Assembly: GCA_002413345.1 (NCBI GenBank)
Contig: DHWU01000009.1
Span: forward strand, 87,808-104,510
Length of the DNA stretch: 16,703 bases
Reading direction: 5' to 3'
Source of the DNA: Propionibacteriaceae bacterium UBA5174
Lineage (GTDB): Bacteria > Actinomycetota > Actinomycetes > Propionibacteriales > Propionibacteriaceae
In this document: positions 6,649 to 13,603 of the stretch, in pieces
Position numbering within the stretch: the first letter of the stretch is position 1
Layout of the letters: every line of letters starts with the position of its first letter
The notes under the pieces: generated by a model
Told to the model about the DNA's origin: nothing
Databases searched by the model: none
Seen by the model: the letters and a program-made list of their open reading frames with translations, nothing else
Program-made: the position numbers and the translations under genes

Positions 6649-8070
6649 TCAGCGCACACCGAGTGTGCGCGTCTCGGATTCGCCGAGCAGCCAAATCCCG
6701 GCCGTGGCCAGCGTGTAATACTCCGGCTGCCAGCGCAACGCCCGCAGCTGAGTGAGGGACAGCTCTACTTTGGACGCCAGGGCCGAAACGCCGAGCGTCG
6801 CCAGTTCATCCTCCGCAACCAGGGCCAGCGAAGCCCCAGTGTCCAGGTCGTAAAGGGTGTGCAACCGCTCCGCGTCCGGAGTCGCCAGGACATCGGTGCC
6901 CTCATTTGACAGGCGTTGAATACTCCGCTGCGCCTCTCGACTGATCCAAAGCGCTGGTGCAGCCAATTCTGCACAGGTGCGCGCCACCACACCGGCCGCA
7001 TCTGGACGCCCGATCCGGGCGGCGTTTGCCGCCATCCCCGCCAGCCGCTCCCGATCAGCAAGCAGGGTGCCGATCTTGTAGCCCACCGTCGTGGCGTAGT
7101 TGCATCGAACCGCCGCCCCCTCCTCCAGCAGGTAATCAGCGTTGTGCTCTTCCTGCCCCGGAATCGGATCGATGATCACCATCGGCAATCCGGCAGCCAA
7201 ACACTCCGAGGACGACAAGCCGCCCGGTTTACCCACGAATAGCGATGAAATCCGCATCAGTTGCGGCATTTCGTCAGTGAAGCCCAATACCTGATAGTTG
7301 TCGCATCCGGCGACCAGAGCCTCAACCTGAGTCTTCAACTCGGCATTGCGGCCACAGACCACCACCGCCTGAAAACCGTCGCCCAATTCCAGGGTTTGGC
7401 GCACGACCTGCAAGGTCCGTGATCCGCCAGCGGCCCCGGCCGAAATCAGCACTACAGGCACGTCAGCAGGCAAACCGTAACGAGCCCGCACGGCGTCGGC
7501 GTCCAGCGGCTCAGCGAAAGCAGGACGCACCGGGATCCCCGAAGTAGTGACCCGGTCTTCGGACAAGCCAAGGCTGAGCAGGTACTGCCGGGTTTCCTCC
7601 CGCGCCACGAACAGCTGATCTATCGGAGCGGTTAGCCACAATCCTTGAAAGTCGAAATCTGTGGTGACTACGGCGAGCTGCGCCTTGAGTTGCCCCCGGG
7701 CGATCATCAGCGAGACCAGTCGCGCCGGCAGGAAGTGGGTACAGATCACCAGATCGGGTTCAAACGCGCGAATCTCACGCACCGTCGACACGGTGTTGAG
7801 TTGCTCCCACCAACGCATCAAGGTGGCCAGCTTGAATGGCGGATCCTGATTGTCATACCCCCAACCGACCAGCCAAGGAACCTGCGCTACCAGCGTGAAA
7901 TAGGCATCGTCATAGAGCCGATTGAACACTTCGTTGGTGGTGTCTAACACATCAAGGCGCCGCACCTCACCGCCAGCACCGGCAGCCACCAAGGCGGCTT
8001 CAACGGCTTTGGCCGCGCTGTTGTGACCAGACCCGACACCGGCGGCCAGGATCAAGGTGCGTCGTTGCAT
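6649..8070 (-). CDS. Diacylglycerol glycosyltransferase-like protein (MGDG synthase / UgtP type, GT28-like)
   Basis: 473 residues from ATG at 8070; this start puts the conserved RTLILAAGVGSGH strand at the N-terminus, as in the family. A GTG at 8124 in the same frame would add 18 unconserved residues. The N-terminal half is MGDG-synthase-like: GSGH (13-16), then TVSTVREIRAFEPDLVICTH and VVTTDFDFQGLW. The C-terminal half is a MurG-like GT-B nucleotide-sugar domain with GKPGGLSSSE (280-289) and GQEEHN (305-310). Known members transfer a sugar from UDP-sugar to diacylglycerol at the inner membrane face, so glycolipid synthesis is likely but the acceptor is inferred. About 100 extra residues follow the usual domain (from about 375), rich in Leu and Ala, unrecognised. 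The stop lies one base from the convergent tRNA-Glu. A TAGAGT -10 exactly 7 bases before ATG suggests leaderless expression. Confidence 0.85.
   Translation of the reverse strand: MQRRTLILAAGVGSGHNSAAKAVEAALVAAGAGGEVRRLDVLDTTNEVFNRLYDDAYFTLVAQVPWLVGWGYDNQDPPFKLATLMRWWEQLNTVSTVREIRAFEPDLVICTHFLPARLVSLMIARGQLKAQLAVVTTDFDFQGLWLTAPIDQLFVAREETRQYLLSLGLSEDRVTTSGIPVRPAFAEPLDADAVRARYGLPADVPVVLISAGAAGGSRTLQVVRQTLELGDGFQAVVVCGRNAELKTQVEALVAGCDNYQVLGFTDEMPQLMRISSLFVGKPGGLSSSECLAAGLPMVIIDPIPGQEEHNADYLLEEGAAVRCNYATTVGYKIGTLLADRERLAGMAANAARIGRPDAAGVVARTCAELAAPALWISREAQRSIQRLSNEGTDVLATPDAERLHTLYDLDTGASLALVAEDELATLGVSALASKVELSLTQLRALRWQPEYYTLATAGIWLLGESETRTLGVR
6652..6670. terminator. GC-rich hairpin over the tRNA-Glu / glycosyltransferase convergence
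   Basis: GCGCACAC-CGA-GTGTGCGC is a perfect 8-bp stem with a 3-base loop, starting 5 bases after the encoded CCA of tRNA-Glu. It also encodes the last codons of the opposite glycosyltransferase. No T-tract follows on either strand, so it may serve as a pause, a processing boundary or a weak terminator. Confidence 0.4.
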
Positions 8071-8077
8071 GTCCCCA

Positions 8078-8083
8078 ACTCTA
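8078..8083 (-). promoter_or_regulatory. Candidate leaderless -10 element for the diacylglycerol-type glycosyltransferase
   Basis: On the minus strand TAGAGT is followed by exactly 7 bases and then ATG at 8070, which places the transcription start at or next to the A of ATG. No convincing -35 is visible. GGGG just before ATG is too close for a normal Shine-Dalgarno. Confidence 0.4.
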
Positions 8084-8148
8084 AACAACCGCAGCTCGAA
8101 TCCGGCCGGTTCGGAGCAACCCACTTACTACGACTGAGGCCAACCACC

Positions 8149-8166
8149 AAAATCGGCGCCGATTTT
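8149..8166. repeat. 18-bp perfect palindrome upstream of the tRNA-Asp/Phe unit
   Basis: AAAATCGGCGCCGATTTT is perfectly self-complementary and does not extend beyond 18 bp. It lies in the divergent gap between the glycosyltransferase (start 8070) and tRNA-Asp (8233), touching the expected -35 position of the tRNA promoter. It could be an operator for a dimeric regulator or a small hairpin (7-bp stem, GCGC loop, T-run). Confidence 0.55.
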
Positions 8167-8186
8167 CGCGCCAGCAGGGGTTACGT

Positions 8187-8192
8187 TATAGT
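8187..8192 (+). promoter_or_regulatory. Candidate -10 element for the tRNA-Asp/Phe unit
   Basis: TATAGT matches the -10 used before tRNA-Glu. The -35 position (about 8164-8169, TTTCGC) is weak. Transcription would start near 8199, giving a 5' extension of about 34 bases before tRNA-Asp. Confidence 0.5.
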
Positions 8193-8232
8193 TTCGTGGC
8201 TGGCCGGAGACGGTTAGCCAGGCCTGTAACAA

Positions 8233-8306
8233 GGCCCCGTAGCGCAGTTGGTTAGCGCGCCGCCCTGTCACGGCGGAGGTCGCGGGTTCGAGTCCCGTCG
8301 GGGTCG
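8233..8306 (+). tRNA. tRNA-Asp (GUC anticodon)
   Basis: Acceptor strands GGCCCCG (8233-8239) and CGGGGTC (8299-8305) pair, with discriminator G at 8306. The anticodon stem CCGCC/GGCGG encloses CTGTCAC, giving anticodon GTC. T arm TCGCGGGTTCGAGTCCCG is standard. CCA is not encoded (CTG follows). It is separated from tRNA-Phe by 23 bases, so both are probably on one transcript. Confidence 0.96.
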
Positions 8307-8329
8307 CTGGAAGCGTCATCGCTCCTCTC

Positions 8330-8403
8330 GGCCAGGTAGCTCAGATGGTAGTAGCGTTCGCCTGAAAAGTGAAAGGTCACCGGTTCGATCCCGGTCCTGG
8401 CCA
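8330..8403 (+). tRNA. tRNA-Phe (GAA anticodon)
   Basis: Acceptor strands GGCCAGG (8330-8336) and CCTGGCC (8396-8402) pair, with discriminator A at 8403; CC-G follows, so CCA is not encoded. The anticodon stem TTCGC/GTGAA encloses CTGAAAA, giving anticodon GAA. The T arm ACCGG-TTCGATC-CCGGT is intact. The D arm reads GCTC-AGATGGTAG-TAGC, one base longer than the usual tRNA-Phe form, with a C-U mismatch at the inner pair; such mismatches at 13-22 are tolerated in other tRNAs, so it is probably functional. Confidence 0.94.
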
Positions 8404-8406
8404 CCG

Positions 8407-8424
8407 TTGTGCCCCAGCACAATT
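8407..8424 (+). terminator. Short hairpin just after tRNA-Phe
   Basis: TTGTGC-CCCA-GCACAA gives a 6-bp stem with a 4-base loop four bases after the tRNA, followed by only TT. It may end the tRNA transcript or guide 3' trimming, but as an intrinsic terminator it is weak. Confidence 0.35.
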
Positions 8425-8450
8425 GCCTGCGTAAAAGCACTGCGTAACAA
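8423..8450 (+). promoter_or_regulatory. Weak candidate promoter for the GT1 glycosyltransferase
   Basis: TTGCCT (8423-8428) and TAACAA (8445-8450) are 16 bases apart, 53 bases before ATG at 8504. The -10 lacks the conserved last T. Read-through from the tRNA unit is the alternative. Confidence 0.25.
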
Positions 8451-8503
8451 CCACCGCACAAACCCGACCCCGCACGCTTGAATCCCGCGGAAGTAGCTCA
8501 CCT

Positions 8504-9685
8504 ATGGCTCGCATTCTCCTGGCTGGCATTCCCACCTTCGGGCAGGCCAACCCCACTTGGCCCCTCACCACCGCACTAGTCGAGGCTGGGCACCGGGTCG
8601 ACTACTTGATGCCGGAGGCTTTCCGCGCCGACGTCGAACGCTGCGGCGCGACTCTGCTCCCTTATGCCAGCTTTCTCCACGGACGGCCAGTTGCCAAACC
8701 TAGTCAAGCCCTCGGTGCTCGCCGTCTGTTCGACGAGCTCACCGGCCAGCTAGTCCGGATCGGCAATGATTACGACGTGGTCGTTGCCACCGGTTTGCAG
8801 CCACAATTCGCCGAGATCGAGCGCGCCGTCCGAGTCCCAGTGGTCAGATTCTCGCCAATGCCTTTCCAAAACGATCGCACCGTGCGGGATTTGATGACCA
8901 ATGCCAAGGCACTGCCCGCGCTGGTCCGCGCCGGACTCACTACGCCGCCGCTGCGGCGGGCAGCCAGCCAGGTGGTCGGACGGTTGATGTTGGGAAATCA
9001 CGGCCGCGACGTACTCGACCTATTGGGTCCCCAATCGTCGACCTTGAACCTCACCGTCAGCACGTCCTTCCTGCAGCCTCGCGCCGACGACTTCGACGAA
9101 AGCTGCGTCTATCTAGGCACAACGCCAACTATGGCCACTCCAGATCCAGCCTTCCCGTTGGAGCGACTGCGCAACCACCGCGGCCCGGTCATCTATGTGT
9201 CTCTGGGAACCATCTACGGTGGCTGGACCGGCTACTTCAAACGGGTCGCCGAAGCCTTCGCCAACAGCGACGCCTTGGTAGTGATGACCGGCGGTGGCAC
9301 GGACCTTCCCAGCAAGCTTGGACCAGTGGCTGACAACATCTTGGTTTCCCGCTTCCTACCCCAGGCCGATGTCTTGGCTGAAGCCGACCTGTGCTTCAGC
9401 CACGGCGGTTTTGGCACGATCACTGACGCCGCCTTGGCAAAGGTTCCCTTGGTGATCACCCCCTTGGGCGGCGACCAATTCTTCAATGCCTATCGGCTGC
9501 AGGATCTAGACGCTGCGGCAGTCGTAGCCCCGCACCAAGTCACGCCCGGCAAGATGCGAGCCACCGCAGAGGCGATTCTCGACCAATCTCGCACTCTGGC
9601 TGGGCTCCCCGCGCTTGCCGAGTCGTTCCGCACCGCCGGCGGCCCGCAGTTGGGCGTGCAAAGTATCGAAGCGCTCCTGGGCTGA
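8504..9685 (+). CDS. GT1-family (MGT-like) UDP-glycosyltransferase
   Basis: 393 residues, the usual length for bacterial GT1 enzymes such as macrolide, sterol or flavonoid glycosyltransferases. The N-terminal GT-B half binds the acceptor and opens MARILLAGIPTFGQANPTWPL, where the family often has G-H-x-x-P. The C-terminal half carries VIYVSLGT (229-236) and the nucleotide-sugar signature HGGFGTITDAALAKVPLVITP (from 300) ending in GGDQ (322-325). It should transfer a hexose from a UDP- or dTDP-sugar to a small hydrophobic acceptor, which the sequence does not identify. Cytosolic, no signal peptide. Start ATG is supported by GGAAG about 10 bases upstream. No tailoring or polyketide genes are next to it; the only other glycosyltransferase here is the unrelated diacylglycerol type across the tRNAs. 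Converges with the peptide-binding-protein gene. Confidence 0.9.
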   Translation: MARILLAGIPTFGQANPTWPLTTALVEAGHRVDYLMPEAFRADVERCGATLLPYASFLHGRPVAKPSQALGARRLFDELTGQLVRIGNDYDVVVATGLQPQFAEIERAVRVPVVRFSPMPFQNDRTVRDLMTNAKALPALVRAGLTTPPLRRAASQVVGRLMLGNHGRDVLDLLGPQSSTLNLTVSTSFLQPRADDFDESCVYLGTTPTMATPDPAFPLERLRNHRGPVIYVSLGTIYGGWTGYFKRVAEAFANSDALVVMTGGGTDLPSKLGPVADNILVSRFLPQADVLAEADLCFSHGGFGTITDAALAKVPLVITPLGGDQFFNAYRLQDLDAAAVVAPHQVTPGKMRATAEAILDQSRTLAGLPALAESFRTAGGPQLGVQSIEALLG

Positions 9686-9733
9686 TCCGAGGCTGGCACA
9701 CCCCGCCCAAGTCCTGCGCCGACTAGGGCCGAC

Positions 9734-11416
9734 TCACTTGGTATAGCCGACGTTCTCCCACTTCGGAATCCTGGCCATCCCCATCGCGCCAATATTGGCC
9801 AGCTTGGTTCGCACCCCGATCAACATCGGACGCTGGTACAGCGGCAGAGTGTGCACCGCAGTCCAGATGGCTTGAGCAGCCTGCTGCCCCAGCTCGGTTC
9901 GTTTGCCCGGATCAACCTCAGTGTCGATCTGTGGCCGCAACTCCAACACCTTGTCAATCTTGAGTTGGGCGAAGTTCGAGGCGCTCGGAGTGAAGACGCC
10001 GTTAGTCACCGTGCCCCCGTAGAGCTGGCCCAGGCTCCCCAACGGATAGGCCGAATTGCTCCACGTGAAGGCGATCAGATCGAACTCGTGCTTGCTCAGA
10101 TCAGCGTCGGCTACCAGCTTGACCGTGACGTTGATGCCGATCTCCTTGAGCATCGACTGGGTGAGGAAACCCTCATTTCGAGAGGATGCAACATCGCTGT
10201 AGGCGACGAAGGTGAGGTCAAGGCGGCGGCCGTCCTTCTCCCGGAACCCAGTGGCTGAGTTCAGCTTCCAGCCGGCATCTTCAAGCTTCTGTTTGGCCTT
10301 GTCCACGTTGTAGTCAAGGCCAGTTGCCTGGCCCTCATCGATGTATCCCGGGCGTCCCACTCGGTACAGATTGTTGTTTAACGGATCTTTACTGCCCGGC
10401 AGACCGGCCAAATCAGATTGCGCAATCATGGCCCGGTCCAAGCCCATCACGATGGCCTGCCGTACGTTCACATCGGCCAGATTTGGCGATCCCGAATTGA
10501 AGGTGATCTGGCGGTATCCCGGCCCTGGAGCAACCCTCACTACGGAATTCGCCGCACCACTCGCTCTGGCGTAACCGTCGGCATCAGTGCCGATGTCGTA
10601 ATAGTCGATCTCTTGATTGGCAAAAGCTGCAGCCATCGCGTCCGAGCCCAGATGCTTCCAAGTGATCTTGGTCAACAACGGCTTAGCACCCCACCATCGC
10701 GGGTTGGGCACCATAGTGACCGTTCCGGTAGTCGGATCCCAGGACGACACCTGAAAGGGTCCAGTGAAATAGGCGTCGGGGTACTGCTTCCACTCATTGA
10801 AGGCTTGAGGAGTAGCTGCACCCTCGGCCCGGATCGGGCCACCGGCAACCATGCCCGTCCAATCGGGATAGGTGGACTTGAACGTGATCACCACTTCCAA
10901 CTGAGTAGCTCCGGCGGTGATCGAGGCCACCTCACTCCAGCCATCGGTGGACGCCGCCTCGAACTGCGGATTACTTCCGTTCAAGGCTTTCCAGGTAGCG
11001 ATCCAGTCATCCGCACCGATCACCTTCCCGTCGTTCCAAACCGCCTTCGGATTCAATTCCATAGTGACGACTAGATTGGGTTTGAGTTCGGTCTTGACTT
11101 CCACCAGATAGTCGGTGTTCTGGACAGGGTCGCCGACTCCGCTGTAGTCGTAATAGGACGCATTAATCGGCGCCTGAAGAAAAGCAACCTCTTGCGACAA
11201 TCCACCAACTGCGTAGGTGTTCCAGTTGGTGAGCGGCTCGGTGATCGCCCCAGTGAACTCGCCCGAGACCAACTCAGCTCGCGATGTCTCATTGATCGCC
11301 CAGCCGCTACTCGCAAGTCCAGCGGGCACAGTGCTCGCAGCCGGGCTACTGCAAGCGACCAACACCATCGCTAGGCCAGCGGCCACGACCGACTTCAGGG
11401 CTGTTGAAGCCTTCAC
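9734..11416 (-). CDS. Peptide ABC transporter substrate-binding lipoprotein (SBP family 5)
   Basis: 560 residues. A lipoprotein signal is clear: MKASTALKS, a hydrophobic core, and lipobox LVAC with Cys22, so the protein is anchored on the outer face of the membrane. The body is SBP family 5 (DppA/OppA type): LKPNLVVTMELNPKAVWNDGKVIGADDWIATWKAL, then YFTGPFQVSSWD and VNVRQAIVMGLDRAMIA, the usual order for this fold. Start is GTG at 11416 with GGAGG (11421-11425) 4 bases upstream. It binds oligopeptides or similar solutes and delivers them to the two permeases; the ligand cannot be read from sequence. It is last in the operon, 123 bases after the ATPase gene; no convincing internal promoter is seen in that gap. 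No terminator is recognisable in the 48 bases shared with the convergent glycosyltransferase. Confidence 0.92.
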   Translation of the reverse strand: MKASTALKSVVAAGLAMVLVACSSPAASTVPAGLASSGWAINETSRAELVSGEFTGAITEPLTNWNTYAVGGLSQEVAFLQAPINASYYDYSGVGDPVQNTDYLVEVKTELKPNLVVTMELNPKAVWNDGKVIGADDWIATWKALNGSNPQFEAASTDGWSEVASITAGATQLEVVITFKSTYPDWTGMVAGGPIRAEGAATPQAFNEWKQYPDAYFTGPFQVSSWDPTTGTVTMVPNPRWWGAKPLLTKITWKHLGSDAMAAAFANQEIDYYDIGTDADGYARASGAANSVVRVAPGPGYRQITFNSGSPNLADVNVRQAIVMGLDRAMIAQSDLAGLPGSKDPLNNNLYRVGRPGYIDEGQATGLDYNVDKAKQKLEDAGWKLNSATGFREKDGRRLDLTFVAYSDVASSRNEGFLTQSMLKEIGINVTVKLVADADLSKHEFDLIAFTWSNSAYPLGSLGQLYGGTVTNGVFTPSASNFAQLKIDKVLELRPQIDTEVDPGKRTELGQQAAQAIWTAVHTLPLYQRPMLIGVRTKLANIGAMGMARIPKWENVGYTK

Positions 11417-11539
11417 TTTTCCTCCGCAAATCCAACCCGATCACAGCACCCCGGCGGCGGCACAGACTCGAGCTTTGCAACAGGCTAGCGGCTGACCCAG
11501 TCCATACCGATAGTTGGATGATGAAATCCGACCCGAAAG

Positions 11540-13603
11540 TCAGGTTCGTACGCTCTCAGCCTCTGAAAAATGACAGGCGACTTCATGATCGTTAGCACAT
11601 TCCAGCAACAGCGGAACCCACTGATCGCAGCGCGACCTATCCACTTTCGGGAGGTCTTTGTAACGAAAACATCGTCCACGAAATGCACATCCAACAGTGC
11701 GGGTGGCCCCACCAGGATCGGGTGGCAGCACGATCCGTCGGCGATCGCGCTCCAACACCGGATCGGGGATCGGGACCGCGGCCAACAACGCCTGGGTGTA
11801 GGGGTGCAGGGGGTTGTCCCACAGGCTTTCAACGCCACCACTTTCCACGATTCGCCCCTGGTGCATCACCGCCACCCGGTCGGCAATCTGGCGAATGACC
11901 GCCAAATCGTGGGCAACGAAAAGGTAGGACAGATCAAGTTCGGTCTGAAGCTGCTTCAACAGGTTGAGTACCCCCGAGCGCAGTGACACGTCCAGCGCCG
12001 ACACCGGTTCGTCTAGAACCAATACCTTCGGCTCGACCGCCAATGCCCTAGCGATCCCGATTCGTTGGCGTTGACCGCTGGAAAAGTGCCGAGGGTAACG
12101 ACTGGCCTGTTCGGGCAGCAGGCCGACGAGGTCCAACAGCTCGTACACCCGGGTAGCAATGCCTGACTTCGCAAAACCATGGACGCGCAACGGTTCGGCG
12201 ATGATGTCAAAGACCTGCTGACGGGGATCCAGACACGACAGTGGGTCTTGGAATACCAATTGCAGATCGCGACGCAGCGCCGTTCGCTCCGCTGCGGTCA
12301 ACCCGGCGGTGTCACGCCCGAGCACCCGGACGGTGCCCGCAGCCGGTTTTACTAAGTTCAGCACCTCCAACACCGTGGTGGTCTTACCGCAGCCCGATTC
12401 CCCGACCAGACCGAGAGTCTCCCCCTGGCGAAGCTCCAGATCGATCCCGTTCACTGCCCCCACCGAGCCAACCCTGCGTCGCCAGATAGTGCCCCTCCAC
12501 AAGGGGAAACTCCGTTTCAGGTCGGCAACTTCCAAGACCACCGGACGCCGCAGTCGGGGCGGACGCTGCGGGCCCACCGACTCTGCAGCCACGAACAACT
12601 CCCCCATCGCGGAGAGTTCAGCCCAGCGGCGACACGCTGCGAAGTGCGTCGGCGATCCGGCCACCACCAACTCCGGTTCACCCGCCTCACATTCTGGTTC
12701 GACGATTGGGCACCGCGGAGCGAACGGGCAGCCAGGAGGCAGTTCGGCCATCGAAACCGGATCGCCGCCAAGCACCGGCAAAGCAGCGGTGCGCGGTGAA
12801 TCCGGACGCGGCACGGTGCTTAGTAGCCCGATTGTGTAGGGCATCTTCGCCTGAGCAAAGACCTCTTCGACGGCGCCGGTCTCGACGCCACGTCCGGCAT
12901 ACAGCACCACCATCTGATCTGCCTGCGCAGCGACCACGCCGAGATCATGAGTGACCAACACCATGGCCGCGCCGGTATCGCGTTGAACGCGAGCCAGGAC
13001 CTCCAACACCTGCGCCTGAGTGATCACGTCCAAGGCGGTGGTGGGTTCGTCAGCAATGATCACCAGGGGGTCGTTGGCAATCGCCATGGCGATCATCACC
13101 CGTTGCCGCATCCCACCGGAAAGCTGGTGCGGAAAGGCCCTTGCCGTGACCAACGGGTCGACAATCCCGACCAGTTCAAGCAGTTCCAGTGCTCGAGCCC
13201 AAGCCCTGGCTCTGGGTTGGGGCCGATGCGCCGTGATTGCCTCGACGACCTGCTCCCCGACTGAATAGACCGGCGTCAACGCCGAGAGCGAATCTTGGAA
13301 GATCATCGAGATCTTCTTGCCCCGAATACCGCAGAGCTCAGCATCACCCATGCCCAGTAGCTGCTGGCCGTCCAGTTTGATCGAGCCGGTGACCCTGGCC
13401 TCAGGCGGCAGTAATCCCATCGCAGCCAAACAGGTAGTGGTCTTGCCGTAACCAGATTCACCGACAATGGCCAGCGTCTGTCCGGCGGACAAGGCGAAAC
13501 TCAGCCCCCGCACCACCGGTATGGGTCCCCGCACGCCGGGGAAGGTGACGACCAAATCATCAACTTCGAGCACCGGGCCCGGCCTGGGCAGCGAGGAGTT
13601 CAT
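11540..13603 (-). CDS. Peptide ABC transporter ATPase, two nucleotide-binding domains fused (DppD-DppF type)
   Basis: 687 residues, twice a normal subunit. Domain 1 (about 10-330): Walker A GESGYGKTT (48-56), signature LSGGMRQR (161-168), Walker B VIIADEP (181-187) and H-loop THD (218-220). Domain 2 (about 355-685): Walker A GESGCGKTT (401-409), signature FSSGQRQR (507-514), Walker B VLVLDEP (527-533) and AHD (564-566). Each ends with the oligopeptide-transporter C-terminal region rich in Cys (292, 298, 305, 324; and 639, 645, 659, 669, 677); related Dpp ATPases are reported to hold a 4Fe-4S cluster there, inferred here. Unusual are Tyr52 in the first P-loop, where Ser or Cys is common, and Phe-Ser for Leu-Ser-Gly in the second signature. 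The ATPase powers uptake on the cytosolic face. ATG overlaps the upstream permease stop (ATGA), with GGGAG 6 bases upstream. Confidence 0.94.
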   Translation of the reverse strand: MNSSLPRPGPVLEVDDLVVTFPGVRGPIPVVRGLSFALSAGQTLAIVGESGYGKTTTCLAAMGLLPPEARVTGSIKLDGQQLLGMGDAELCGIRGKKISMIFQDSLSALTPVYSVGEQVVEAITAHRPQPRARAWARALELLELVGIVDPLVTARAFPHQLSGGMRQRVMIAMAIANDPLVIIADEPTTALDVITQAQVLEVLARVQRDTGAAMVLVTHDLGVVAAQADQMVVLYAGRGVETGAVEEVFAQAKMPYTIGLLSTVPRPDSPRTAALPVLGGDPVSMAELPPGCPFAPRCPIVEPECEAGEPELVVAGSPTHFAACRRWAELSAMGELFVAAESVGPQRPPRLRRPVVLEVADLKRSFPLWRGTIWRRRVGSVGAVNGIDLELRQGETLGLVGESGCGKTTTVLEVLNLVKPAAGTVRVLGRDTAGLTAAERTALRRDLQLVFQDPLSCLDPRQQVFDIIAEPLRVHGFAKSGIATRVYELLDLVGLLPEQASRYPRHFSSGQRQRIGIARALAVEPKVLVLDEPVSALDVSLRSGVLNLLKQLQTELDLSYLFVAHDLAVIRQIADRVAVMHQGRIVESGGVESLWDNPLHPYTQALLAAVPIPDPVLERDRRRIVLPPDPGGATRTVGCAFRGRCFRYKDLPKVDRSRCDQWVPLLLECANDHEVACHFSEAESVRT

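Noticed and set aside
6434..6694. 86-codon minus-strand frame containing IPNGIRTRAAAVKG
   Set aside because: This is the antisense translation of tRNA-Glu, a common false protein call.
8097..8113. CGAAT-CCGGCCGG-TTCG near-palindrome upstream of the glycosyltransferase
   Set aside because: Imperfect (one unpaired base) and built around a GC-rich tetramer repeat that is common in this base composition.
8071..8124. 18-residue N-terminal extension of the diacylglycerol-type glycosyltransferase from GTG at 8124
   Set aside because: No ribosome-binding site, residues unlike the family N-terminus, and a candidate -10 lies inside the extension.
8248..8571. Several overlapping short frames on both strands across the tRNA-Asp/Phe region
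   Set aside because: They cover two clear tRNA genes; strings such as RTGIEPVTF and GTRTRDLRR are translated tRNA sequence.
9686..9733. Possible terminator between the convergent glycosyltransferase and binding-protein genes
   Set aside because: Only a short direct repeat (GCCGACT twice) is seen; no stable hairpin with a T-tract on either strand.
10418..11074. 218-codon plus-strand frame opposite the peptide-binding lipoprotein
   Set aside because: No family features and fully inside a well-supported gene on the other strand.
11417..11539. Internal promoter before the peptide-binding lipoprotein
   Set aside because: TTGCAA and TATGGA-like hexamers occur but never with acceptable spacing; not called.
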